Below, in pieces: positions 52,199-60,424 of a DNA stretch of 64,000 nucleotides. The stretch's first letter is position 1. The number at the start of each line of letters is the position of its first letter. Below the pieces are notes generated by a model. That model did no database searches, was not told the DNA's origin, and was given only the letters and a program-made list of their open reading frames with translations. Both the position numbers and the translations under genes were made by a program. Origin of the DNA: JBMNGH01 sp050949725 (lineage in GTDB: Bacteria; Bacillota; Thermosediminibacteria; Thermosediminibacterales; Tepidanaerobacteraceae); the NCBI GenBank assembly GCA_050949725.1, contig JBMNGH010000009.1:59328-123327 (forward strand). Direction: 5' to 3'.

Positions 52199-53737
52199 TT
52201 GGATTATCCAGTTATTTTGGGTGCCAGCTATATTTTAGCTCATGCACCGAATATTTTAATGGAAGCTGGTACAACACAGCTCTTGGAAAAAGACAATGAT
52301 AAGTCTGAGTACTACAAAAAGGCTCCTGAACACCTGAGGGATTTTCAATCTGTGGTATCTTATGCCCCTAACCAGGCGTATATAGGCAATATTAATCCTG
52401 ATGAGCTAAAAAATATCGATAGGCCATGGTTCAAGAACCCTCTACAGAATGGCCGGAGGACCGGACGCTTTGGAGAAATATTCCCGGAAGATGAGTTTTA
52501 CGGGCTTATGTCTATGGTTGATTCTTTTGATCTTGTAGTCCTTGAACAGACTTTTGTCGAAACAGTAAAGGATAAACTATCAAAAAATCCTCTATTTGAT
52601 GAAGCGGATGTCGCACGGGTCAAAAATGGAGCAGAAAAAGAAGCAATAAATGGTTTTTTGAAACATGGTGCCATTGAACTCATGTATAACGGCGAAATTG
52701 TCGGCTGTGTAAAGAGGGCTCATGATAAAGACCCCAATTTAACCGCCCACACGATGCTGGAAAATCTGGTATCAAAAGCATCTGCAGTAGTAGCGTTAAA
52801 GTATCTAATTAAAAATTCTGGAGTATCCGCCGATGAGATAGACTACATCATTGAGTGCTCCGAAGAGGCATGTGGTGATATGAACCAAAGGGGTGGAGGC
52901 AATTTTGCCAAGGCTATAGGAGAGATAGCCGGTTGCATTAATGCGACTGGGGCCGATATTAGGGGTTTTTGTGCAGCACCGGCACATGCAGTGCTTAGCG
53001 CCTCTGCACTAGTGTCATCAGGTATCTTTAAGAAGGTTGCCGTAGTCGCAGGTGGCTCTGTTGCGAAACTTGGCATGAACGGCCGAGATCATGTGCAAAA
53101 GGGAATGCCATTACTTGAGGATTGCCTCGGTGGTTTCAGTTTGCTGATAGGGGAAAATGACGGAAAAAACCCTGTTATTAGAACTGATTCGGTTGGGAAG
53201 CACAACATAGGGACAGGGTCATCCCCACAGGCGGTAATTCAGTCAATTGTTTTCGACCCCCTTGACAGACTTTCTTTAAAAGCTGTGGACATTGATAAGT
53301 TTGCACCTGAACTCCAGAATCCTGATATAACCGAACCGGCTGGGGCTGGAGATGTACCGACGGCAAACTATAAAATGATAGCGGCACTTGCGGTGCGCCG
53401 AGGTGAACTCGAAAAATCTGATATGGGTAAATTCATAGTAGAACACGGTATGCCTGGCTTTGCGCCGACTCAGGGGCATATACCCTCGGGTGTGCCATTT
53501 GTAGGATTTGCAAGAGAAATGATGCTTAAAAACGAGATCAAAAGGGCTATGATAGTAGGAAAAGGAAGTCTATTTCTAGGCCGTATGACGAACCAGTTTG
53601 ATGGAATATCTTTTATTATTGAACAAAACCAAGGTATAAAAGGCGGCGCAAAAGAGGATGTTTCGCAATATCTTGCACAGGCATTCAGAGAGTTTGCAGA
53701 CTTCCTCAACACAAGGGGGGAGGGCGATGGCTCTTAG
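52199..53737 (+). CDS. grdC: Glycine reductase protein C, GrdC subunit
   Basis: 512 aa. DYPVILGASYILAHAPNILMEAGTTQ start and a FabH/thiolase-like fold (IIECSEEACGDMNQRGGGNFAKAIGEIAGC; CAAPAHAVLSASALV). With GrdD it releases acetyl phosphate from the carboxymethyl selenoether of GrdA. TTG at 52199 is 7 nt after AAAGGAGGG; a TTG at 52178 lies upstream of that site. Overlaps grdD by 11 nt. Confidence 0.93.
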   Translation: MDYPVILGASYILAHAPNILMEAGTTQLLEKDNDKSEYYKKAPEHLRDFQSVVSYAPNQAYIGNINPDELKNIDRPWFKNPLQNGRRTGRFGEIFPEDEFYGLMSMVDSFDLVVLEQTFVETVKDKLSKNPLFDEADVARVKNGAEKEAINGFLKHGAIELMYNGEIVGCVKRAHDKDPNLTAHTMLENLVSKASAVVALKYLIKNSGVSADEIDYIIECSEEACGDMNQRGGGNFAKAIGEIAGCINATGADIRGFCAAPAHAVLSASALVSSGIFKKVAVVAGGSVAKLGMNGRDHVQKGMPLLEDCLGGFSLLIGENDGKNPVIRTDSVGKHNIGTGSSPQAVIQSIVFDPLDRLSLKAVDIDKFAPELQNPDITEPAGAGDVPTANYKMIAALAVRRGELEKSDMGKFIVEHGMPGFAPTQGHIPSGVPFVGFAREMMLKNEIKRAMIVGKGSLFLGRMTNQFDGISFIIEQNQGIKGGAKEDVSQYLAQAFREFADFLNTRGEGDGS

Positions 53738-54893
53738 CAAGGCACGGCTGTTCAGTCAGTTGGCTGACGCTTTGGAAGGAAAGGTAAAGGTTACTGCGCG
53801 TATTGGTTTGACGATTATCGGCAGCGAACATCCTGCTGAGATGTTAGCCGAAGCTGCAAAAAGGGCGCAGGACAATGCTGATGCTTTACAGGTTATAGCA
53901 ATAGGCCCCCAAAAAGCTATCGAGTCTGCCGGTCTTCAAGGGGTTGCTGTCGATAGTCCAGAAGATTCACACAGGGTTATGGACAAAATGCTTCGAGAAG
54001 GTGAATTAGATGCTGCTGTAACGATGCATTACAATTTTCCTCTGGGAATTGCAACAGTAGGAAGGGTGGTAACACCGGGGTTTGGTCGGCCAATGTTCCT
54101 GGCCACTACTACCGGAACTGCAGCTGTTGATAGGGTTGAATCCATGGTTAAAAACGCCATTTTTGGAATTGTTGCGGCAAAAGCGTCAGGATTGAAAAAT
54201 CCTAAACTCGGAATACTAAATGTGGATGGTTCACGGCAGGTGGAGCGAATATTAAAAACGATAGCTGAGCGAGGATATGAAATAAACTTTGCTAATTCCC
54301 TGAGGGCAGACGGTGGATGTGTAATGCGTGGCAACGACCTGTTGGCTGGAACGTGCGATGTAATGGTTACTGATACACTTACTGGAAATCTCTTGATAAA
54401 AGTATTTTCAGCATATACAACAGGAGGAAATTATGAGGCATCAGGATGGGGATATGGCCCTGGCATAGGTCAAGACATGGATAAAATAGTCTTGATTCTA
54501 TCAAGGGCATCGGGAATGCCAGTAGTTGAAGGTGCTATACATTATGCTGCCGAAATGGTAAGAGGCAATCTCATAAATGTTGCAAGAGATGAATTTCAAC
54601 TTCTACGAGGTCTAGGGTTTGATGAAGTAATATCGAATATATCAAAAGTTAAGAAAAGCCCAAAAGAGGTTTCGGATAAGGGAGAGGATAAGATATCCCC
54701 GCCTCCTAAAAAGATTGTAACTGCTGAGATAAGCGGTATAGATGTCTTGCAAATGGAAGATGCCGCTATGACACTGTGGAAAAACGATATATACGCTGAA
54801 ACCGGAATGGGTTGCACAGGGCCTGTTATACTCGTTGCGGAGGAAGATTTGTCAAAGGCATCTGAAATTTTGAAAGCTGAAGGATATATTTAA
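53727..54893 (+). CDS. grdD: Glycine reductase protein C, GrdD subunit
   Basis: 388 aa. PlsX/Pta-like fold (LLAEAAKRAQDNADALQVIAIGP-type region, LNVDGSRQVERILKTIAERGYEINFANSLRADGG, GTCDVMVTDTLTGNLLIKVFSAYTTGG) and a C-terminal cysteine region (AETGMGCTGPVILVAEED). Forms acetyl phosphate, from which acetate kinase (not in this window) makes ATP. Start ATG lies within the end of grdC after GGGGGGAGGG. Confidence 0.93.
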   Translation: MALSKARLFSQLADALEGKVKVTARIGLTIIGSEHPAEMLAEAAKRAQDNADALQVIAIGPQKAIESAGLQGVAVDSPEDSHRVMDKMLREGELDAAVTMHYNFPLGIATVGRVVTPGFGRPMFLATTTGTAAVDRVESMVKNAIFGIVAAKASGLKNPKLGILNVDGSRQVERILKTIAERGYEINFANSLRADGGCVMRGNDLLAGTCDVMVTDTLTGNLLIKVFSAYTTGGNYEASGWGYGPGIGQDMDKIVLILSRASGMPVVEGAIHYAAEMVRGNLINVARDEFQLLRGLGFDEVISNISKVKKSPKEVSDKGEDKISPPPKKIVTAEISGIDVLQMEDAAMTLWKNDIYAETGMGCTGPVILVAEEDLSKASEILKAEGYI

Positions 54894-54937
54894 AATAGCT
54901 GCCTCCAGTTATTATATAGAATAGATCCCATAAAGTT

Positions 54938-54969
54938 CACCCCAAAATATTTTTTGGGGTGTTTTTTTT
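54938..54969 (+). terminator. Terminator of the glycine reductase operon
   Basis: CACCCCAAAA, short loop, TTTTGGGGTG and eight T. Confidence 0.88.
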
Positions 54970-55062
54970 GACCTATTTTAACAGTAACCTCTATAAGACA
55001 TCTAGAATATTATAAAGGAGATTTGTTTTTGAAAAATATAATGCAGAAGGAGTTGGTGCGTT

Positions 55063-56175
55063 TTGAAAAAGCTGTTTGTATATGCTGTTGTCGTGCTTGT
55101 TTTTCTTGCTATGTTCATGAGCGGATGCGGACAGCAGGCAGCAGAACCACAGCACGAACAAGATATTAAAGAGGGTGAAATTAACGACGGTCAGCATGTT
55201 CTTGAAAATAGTGAAGCTGAGCTTCCTCCACTTTCACCCCCGGTAAAGATTACTGTAGGTGCAAAGCAGGTTGTATCCGATGCTGGTGTTTTGATTGGTA
55301 TGGCAAAAGGGTATTATAAAGAACTCGGCATTGAAATCGAACTCGTGCAGTTTAATACAGGGCAGGACATGATAAATGCACTCGGAGCAGGACAACTTGA
55401 TGTGGGATGTACAGTAACAGCTTCTGGTTTATTCAATGCTATTTTGAGAGACATACCCATCAAAATTGTCGCAGATAAGGGTATTAACGTACCGGGGATG
55501 GGTTATTACCGGCTGATGATACGAAGTGACTTGGTCGACGAAATCAAGGATTTTGAGGATTTAAGGGGGAGAAAGCTAGCGGTTGTTGGGACTGCTTCAC
55601 TTGATGAAATAGCGCTTGATAGAGTGCTAAACATGGGGGGGATGAGCACCTTTGATGTTGACCTTCAGGTAATCAGGGCATTTCCGGATATAATCGCTGC
55701 GATGAGCAATAGAAGTATTGACGGAGGTATGATCATAGAGCCTTTTGTAACTGCTGCCATGGCAGATGGGATCGCAGATCCATGGAAAGATCCTTCTGAA
55801 TATGATCCTGATGCTCAAACAGCACTTTTGGTTTACGGCAAAAGCATACTCGAAAAGCCAGAAATCGCAAAGCGCTTTATGGTAGCATATATAAAATCCC
55901 TAAGGGATTACAATGACGCATTTTTTAAAGACATAAATCAGGATGAAATAATCTCAATTTTGGCCGAATATTCTGTAGTTACAGATAAAAAGCTGTATGA
56001 AGAAATGTATCCAGTAGGTTTAAATCCTGACGGATATGTCAGGATGAAGGGAATACAAATGGATCTTGATTGGTACAAGGACAGAGATCTGCTGAAAGGT
56101 GAATTGAACGCAGAGGATGTAGTAGATAACAGTTATGTGGACTTTGCAGTAGGATATCTAGGCAAGTATGAGTGA
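55063..56175 (+). CDS. ABC transporter substrate-binding lipoprotein (NitT/TauT/SsuA type)
   Basis: 370 aa. Lipoprotein signal: hydrophobic stretch then MSGCGQQ, with Cys23 as the lipidation site. Then NMT1/SsuA-like fold (ITVGAKQVVSDAGVLIGMAKGYYKELGIEIELVQFNTGQDMINALGAGQLDVG). Ligand not predictable: sulfonates, nitrate, pyrimidine precursors and other small organics are known for the class. TTG start 9 nt after AAGGAG. First gene of a three-gene transporter operon that follows the grd terminator. Confidence 0.88.
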   Translation: MKKLFVYAVVVLVFLAMFMSGCGQQAAEPQHEQDIKEGEINDGQHVLENSEAELPPLSPPVKITVGAKQVVSDAGVLIGMAKGYYKELGIEIELVQFNTGQDMINALGAGQLDVGCTVTASGLFNAILRDIPIKIVADKGINVPGMGYYRLMIRSDLVDEIKDFEDLRGRKLAVVGTASLDEIALDRVLNMGGMSTFDVDLQVIRAFPDIIAAMSNRSIDGGMIIEPFVTAAMADGIADPWKDPSEYDPDAQTALLVYGKSILEKPEIAKRFMVAYIKSLRDYNDAFFKDINQDEIISILAEYSVVTDKKLYEEMYPVGLNPDGYVRMKGIQMDLDWYKDRDLLKGELNAEDVVDNSYVDFAVGYLGKYE

Positions 56176-56187
56176 TATTTGATATAT

Positions 56188-56219
56188 GTGGCCGTAGACC
56201 AAAATAAGGTCTCGGCCAC
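56188..56219 (+). other. Intra-operon stem-loop
   Basis: GTGGCCGTAGACC (56188-56200) pairs with GGTCTCGGCCAC (56208-56219), one unpaired base, 7-nt loop, no T-run. Placed after the binding-protein gene, such stems often stabilise the upstream part of ABC operons. Confidence 0.6.
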
Positions 56220-56246
56220 AATCGTCGGGAGGAGGTAGCAGCAAAT

Positions 56247-57104
56247 ATGACTGTTTACTATAAAAGTATTCGAGAGGATTCAGAAAAGGTAATAATTCGG
56301 CGCGAAACAGAAACGGCTATATCGTTCAGGGGAAGCAGGGCCGACCTAATGAAAATACTGGCATTTCTTTCACCATCCCTGCTCCTTTTATTATGGGAGG
56401 CATTATCGAGAATTGGTGTAGTAGATATAAGGCTGTTTTCCTCGCCGTCCAAAATTTTTTCTGCAATGCTTCCAATGTTGTATTCGGGAGAAATATTATA
56501 CCATGCTTTGGTGAGCATAAAGAGGATTTTACTGGGATTTTCGGCCGGTGCCGTGCCAGGTGTAATATTAGGTCTTTCAATGGGGTTGTTTCCTCCTGTG
56601 AAGGCGAGCTTAATGCCTATGGTTGCTGTCACTTTTCCAATACCAAAATTGGCTATAATGCCACTTATACTTATTGTTTTCGGGCTTGGTGAGCTATCAA
56701 AAGTTTTTGCTATAGCTATAGGTGTTTTTTACCTTGTATTGATAAATACAATGGCAGGGGTCCTTAACATCGATGATATATACCTGGATGTTGCTAAAAA
56801 TTTCGGCGCAAGCCGTATTCAATTTTACACAACTGTAGCAATTCCCGGTGCCCTGCCGATGATATTTGCAGGTTTTAAGCTCGGTATGGGTACCGCCCTT
56901 TTGTTGATAGTTGCAGCTGAGCTATCAGCAGCCAAAGCAGGTGTGGGATGGTTGGTCTGGAGAGCGTATGATATGTTTGACATAGAAAAAATGTTTGCTG
57001 CTTTGATTACAATGGCGCTCCTTGGATTTATCTTTTCTTATGCCCTTGATGCGCTGGAAAAAATCATCATTCCTTGGAAAGATAATGGGAGGAGAGGAAC
57101 ATGA
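56247..57104 (+). CDS. ABC transporter permease (SsuC/TauC type)
   Basis: 285 aa, about six membrane segments. The EAA-loop equivalent is IDDIYLDVAKNFGASRIQFYTTVAIPGALPMIFAGFKLGMGTALLLIVAAE. It has an extended cytosolic N-terminus of about 35 residues. Overlaps the ATPase gene by ATGA. Confidence 0.9.
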   Translation: MTVYYKSIREDSEKVIIRRETETAISFRGSRADLMKILAFLSPSLLLLLWEALSRIGVVDIRLFSSPSKIFSAMLPMLYSGEILYHALVSIKRILLGFSAGAVPGVILGLSMGLFPPVKASLMPMVAVTFPIPKLAIMPLILIVFGLGELSKVFAIAIGVFYLVLINTMAGVLNIDDIYLDVAKNFGASRIQFYTTVAIPGALPMIFAGFKLGMGTALLLIVAAELSAAKAGVGWLVWRAYDMFDIEKMFAALITMALLGFIFSYALDALEKIIIPWKDNGRRGT

Positions 57105-57931
57105 ACAATACGGATGTAATATATATCGAAGAATTGACAAAAGAATTTTATTCGAAACAAGGTAAAGTCATTGCAATAGAAGATATAAACCTTTCTGTCA
57201 AAAGCGGTGAATTCTTGTGCATTGTCGGCCCAAGCGGGTGTGGAAAAACTACCCTACTCCGCATTCTTGCAGGTCTTGAGAAACAGACAAGGGGCACCAT
57301 TTCTATAATCTTGAAGGATCCCTCAAAGCCTCCTACTTCAATGGTGTTTCAGGGTGAATCAGTATTTCCGTGGATGACGGTATTAGAAAATGTAATGTAC
57401 GGTTTGACTATAAGAGGTATGGGAAAAAGTCAAAGGGTTGAGGTAGCAACTGAGTATTTAAAGTTCATGGGCCTGTATAAATTCTCTGATGCTTACCCTT
57501 ACCAACTTTCTGGCGGTATGAAACAAAGGATTAATGTTGCCAGAGCTTTTGTAACAGATCCTGAAATATTACTCATGGATGAGCCTTTTGGAGCCCTCGA
57601 TGAGCAGAACCGTATTATTCTCCAACAGGAACTACTCAAAATATGGGAAGGCAGTAGTAAGACTTCTCTTTTTATCACACACAGTATAGATGAGGCATTG
57701 ATACTAGGGGATAGGGTAATGGTAATGACCGCACATCCTGGAAGAATTAAGGCAATAGTAGACGTAGATATTCCAAGACCAAGGGATATTCTCTCACTAA
57801 GGTCTTCAGCTGTTTTTAGCGAACTTTATAAAGAAATATGGTATTATCTACAGGAAGAAGTGAAAAAGGCGAGCGCGAAAGAACTACTAGAAAAAGATTT
57901 TGCCAGAGGAAACATTAAAAGGAGATTATAG
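57101..57931 (+). CDS. ABC transporter ATP-binding protein (SsuB/TauB type)
   Basis: 276 aa. Walker A GPSGCGKTTLL, Q-loop MVFQGESVFPWMTVLENV, signature LSGGMKQRINVARAF, Walker B EILLMDEPFGALDE, switch FITHSIDEALILGDRV. Energises the transporter encoded by the two preceding genes. Confidence 0.94.
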   Translation: MNNTDVIYIEELTKEFYSKQGKVIAIEDINLSVKSGEFLCIVGPSGCGKTTLLRILAGLEKQTRGTISIILKDPSKPPTSMVFQGESVFPWMTVLENVMYGLTIRGMGKSQRVEVATEYLKFMGLYKFSDAYPYQLSGGMKQRINVARAFVTDPEILLMDEPFGALDEQNRIILQQELLKIWEGSSKTSLFITHSIDEALILGDRVMVMTAHPGRIKAIVDVDIPRPRDILSLRSSAVFSELYKEIWYYLQEEVKKASAKELLEKDFARGNIKRRL

Positions 57932-57932
57932 G

Positions 57933-58565
57933 GTGCAATTTGCAGGCAGTCTAGTATTTGCAACTATTTTAAGTCTAGACAGTTTTTTCGCGGGGTCGAC
58001 CTATGGCATTAAAGACATACAGATCTCAAGGACATCTCTGTTAATCCTCACAGCTGCCACATCTCTTTCCCTGATGTTTTCCATGGCTTTCGGCGAGATC
58101 GTAGAGACGTTTTTAAATCCCAATTTTTCCAAATATTTTGGCTCGTTAATCTTGTTTGTTGTCGGTTTGTTATCACTGTTTTCTACATTCAAAAACCAAA
58201 GACCTAATCATAGAGAACACCTGATCGCTTCTTTTAAGATTAGACCTCTGGGTGTTGTCATTAAGATTTTAAAGGAACCATACCTGGCTGATGCGGATAA
58301 GTCCGGAGCCATTGACCCCAAAGAAGCGGTATTATTGGGTTTTGCACTTGCACTCGATTCTTTAGGCGCCGGATTTGGGGCTGCGGCCGCAGGATTTGAT
58401 ATATATTGGACTACGCTTTTTGTTTCATTGATGAGTGCGTTTATGCTATCATTAGGAGTACAAATAGGAAAAAAGTACCCTTGCTTAAAGACAAATAAAA
58501 TAAAATATATCCCAGGGGCCCTTTTAATTGCACTTGCATTTTTAAAGGTATTATTTTGGAGCTAG
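57933..58565 (+). CDS. ytaF: YtaF-like sporulation membrane protein (MntP family)
   Basis: About 210 aa, six membrane segments with the paired motif LSLDSFFAGSTYGIKDI (N-half) and FALALDSLGAGFGAAAAG (C-half), typical of MntP/YtaF proteins. Between the halves is an EF-hand-like loop DADKSGAIDPKEA, as in YtaF. Role in sporulation is assigned by family only. GTG at 57933 is 8 nt after AAGGAG; an earlier frame from 57900 would overlap the ATPase gene. Confidence 0.85.
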   Translation: MQFAGSLVFATILSLDSFFAGSTYGIKDIQISRTSLLILTAATSLSLMFSMAFGEIVETFLNPNFSKYFGSLILFVVGLLSLFSTFKNQRPNHREHLIASFKIRPLGVVIKILKEPYLADADKSGAIDPKEAVLLGFALALDSLGAGFGAAAAGFDIYWTTLFVSLMSAFMLSLGVQIGKKYPCLKTNKIKYIPGALLIALAFLKVLFWS

Positions 58566-58687
58566 AAAATTTGATTGTGGCTTTATAACACCAGGTTTTT
58601 TAAATAACCCTATACTTTAAAATAATCCTATGATATACTAATTATCAAAACTTAGAGAAGTATATCAGGAGAAACAGGAGGGGTTAC

Positions 58688-59269
58688 ATGAGGAGAGGAT
58701 TGGCAACACTTATTGTTGTAGTTGTCATTGTTGCTGTTATTGCTTTAGCATTTCTTGGGACTTATAATAGCCTTGTGTCATTGGATGAAAATGTTAACAG
58801 TATGTGGAGTCAGATAGACAATCAGCTTCAGAGAAGGGCAGATCTTATTCCAAATCTCGTTGAAACAGTAAAGGGATATGCTGCACATGAAGAAAGCATA
58901 TTTAATGAGGTTACACGAGCTCGGGAAAAACTGATTACTGCCCAAGGTGTAGAGGATAAGGCTCGGGCAGAGTCTGAATTATCAGGGGCTCTGTCAAGGC
59001 TTTTGGCAATCGTAGAGAACTACCCGAATCTAAAAGCTGATGCCAATTTCAGGCAACTTGCTGATGAGCTCGCAGGAACGGAAAACCGCATAGCCGTTGC
59101 CAGGATGGACTACAATAATGCGGTTCAACTGTATAACAGTAGAATCAGGAGATTTCCAACTGTCGTTATTGCGGGAATGTTTGGGTTCGAAAAGAGGGAT
59201 TATTTCGAGGCTGAAGAAGGAGCCGAGCAGGCACCCAAAGTTGACTTTAGCACAAAGGAGAATAATTAA
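58688..59269 (+). CDS. lemA: LemA family protein
   Basis: 193 aa. N-terminal membrane segment (LATLIVVVVIVAVIALAFLGTYN) and a coiled helical domain with QIDNQLQRRADLIPNLVETVKGYAAHEESIFNEVTRAREKL. Its terminal YNSRIRRFPTVVIAGMFGFEKRDYFEA is the family signature. Function is unknown; commonly paired with TPM-domain proteins, as here. Stop overlaps the next start (TAATG). Confidence 0.93.
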   Translation: MRRGLATLIVVVVIVAVIALAFLGTYNSLVSLDENVNSMWSQIDNQLQRRADLIPNLVETVKGYAAHEESIFNEVTRAREKLITAQGVEDKARAESELSGALSRLLAIVENYPNLKADANFRQLADELAGTENRIAVARMDYNNAVQLYNSRIRRFPTVVIAGMFGFEKRDYFEAEEGAEQAPKVDFSTKENN

Positions 59270-60138
59270 TGATTTGTGCAAAAAACTTAAGATGCAGCAG
59301 ATTATACAAAAAAATAATACTGTATACGGTTTGTGCAATCGTGTTTTTGGCCTTAATCCATTTATTTGTTCCTTCCGGCAGAGCTATCAGTCCTCTACCT
59401 GTAAAGCCGGCCAGTATTGATTATGTATATGATTATGCGGATATCCTCGATGATGCCCATGAAATTGAAATGCGACAAATAGCAGCTGCCATAGATAAAG
59501 AGACAAAGGCCCAAATTGTTGTAATGTCGGTTAATGATCTCGGCGGTATGGCCTTGGAAGAATACTCATTAAGTATCCTTCGTAATTGGGGCATAGGTGA
59601 TAAAGAGTTGAACAATGGGATCCTGATTTTAGTTAACAGCCAGAATTTGTTAAGTGGTGAAAGCGGCAGAATCAGGATAGAAGTTGGTTACGGTCTGGAA
59701 GGGGCTATAAATGATGCTAAGGCTGGCAGAATTCTGGATGAGTTTGCAGTACCCGCTTTTGATAACGGGGAATATTCGGTCGGCATTCGAGACACTTTTT
59801 TTGCCATTTCAGCTGAAGTTGCAAAAGAATACGAAATAAACCCCGAGGATTTAGGAATCTCAAGCGAGTATGACACAGGTGAAGAAAGTAGTTTTTGGTC
59901 AAGTTTGATTTTGGCCCTCATCATTTTTATTTTGATAATCCTTAGAATAGTGCGTGGTAATAGCCGCTATTACAGAAGGCCTTATAGAAGGGGGCCGTTT
60001 AATGGCCCGTTCTTTGGACCATTTGGCGGCGGAGGTTTTGGCGGCGGAGGTTTTGGCGGCGGAGGCTTTGGCGGCGGAGGCTTCGGCGGCGGAGGCTTCG
60101 GCGGTGGATCCGGTGGAGGCGGCGGTGCAAGCAGATAA
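59269..60138 (+). CDS. TPM-domain membrane protein with Gly-rich tail
   Basis: 289 aa. Signal/anchor near residues 14-32, TPM (YgcG) domain from about 45 to 190 (DYADILDDAHEIEMRQIAAAIDKETKAQIVVMSVNDL; GIGDKELNNGILILVNSQ; RIEVGYGLEGAINDAKAGRI), a second membrane segment (SLILALIIFILIILRIV), then an RRPYRRGPF stretch and a tail of FGGGG units. Partner of LemA. In other bacteria this family is linked to membrane or photosystem quality control; role here unknown. Confidence 0.9.
   Translation: MICAKNLRCSRLYKKIILYTVCAIVFLALIHLFVPSGRAISPLPVKPASIDYVYDYADILDDAHEIEMRQIAAAIDKETKAQIVVMSVNDLGGMALEEYSLSILRNWGIGDKELNNGILILVNSQNLLSGESGRIRIEVGYGLEGAINDAKAGRILDEFAVPAFDNGEYSVGIRDTFFAISAEVAKEYEINPEDLGISSEYDTGEESSFWSSLILALIIFILIILRIVRGNSRYYRRPYRRGPFNGPFFGPFGGGGFGGGGFGGGGFGGGGFGGGGFGGGSGGGGGASR
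60022..60108 (+). repeat. 15-bp in-frame tandem repeat (FGGGG units)
   Basis: About 5.5 units of TTTGGCGGCGGAGGT-type sequence with third-base variation (TTT/TTC, GGT/GGC). Encodes the glycine-rich tail of the TPM protein. The high G+C of this stretch contrasts with its AT-rich surroundings; the unit count may vary by slippage. Confidence 0.85.
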
Positions 60139-60181
60139 ATTAAAAACAAAGGCTCGTTTATAGTTGATGAGCTTTTGTTGT

Positions 60182-60246
60182 AGAACAAACAAGGGCTCCC
60201 GTAACCCGGCGGCATTTTTTAGTTCCGTTGCCGGGTAGATTTTTAT
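60182..60246 (+). terminator. Hairpin after the TPM gene, possible relic repeat
   Basis: CCCGGC ... GCCGGG stem with loose inner pairing, followed by TAGATTTTTAT. The left flank AACAAACAAGG and the overall layout resemble the dispersed hairpin element, so this may be a highly diverged copy now acting as terminator. The rest of the gap to 60424 is AT-rich without clear signals. Confidence 0.4.
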
Positions 60247-60424
60247 GATATTATATTACTATTTTTTGTAGCTTTTTGGCATAATAAAATCGTCGAAAGA
60301 CTTAGGTATGGAGGTCCTAATAGCGGTATGTATTGCTTGGCTTTAAGTTTTTGAGCTTCGTCTATTAGCTTTGGGGTGTAAAGTTTATTGACAACGTGTC
60401 AACTGTTATGAGGGAGGATATCAA

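Noticed and set aside
60022..60108. CRISPR array
   Set aside because: Units are contiguous 15-mers with no spacers, and they encode protein in frame. No other direct-repeat/spacer pattern was found in the window.
59954..60215. Overlapping alanine- or proline-rich frames on both strands of the Gly-rich repeat
   Set aside because: These are shadows of the 15-bp repeat read in other frames; they lack ribosome-binding sites, and the TPM frame has a recognised domain.
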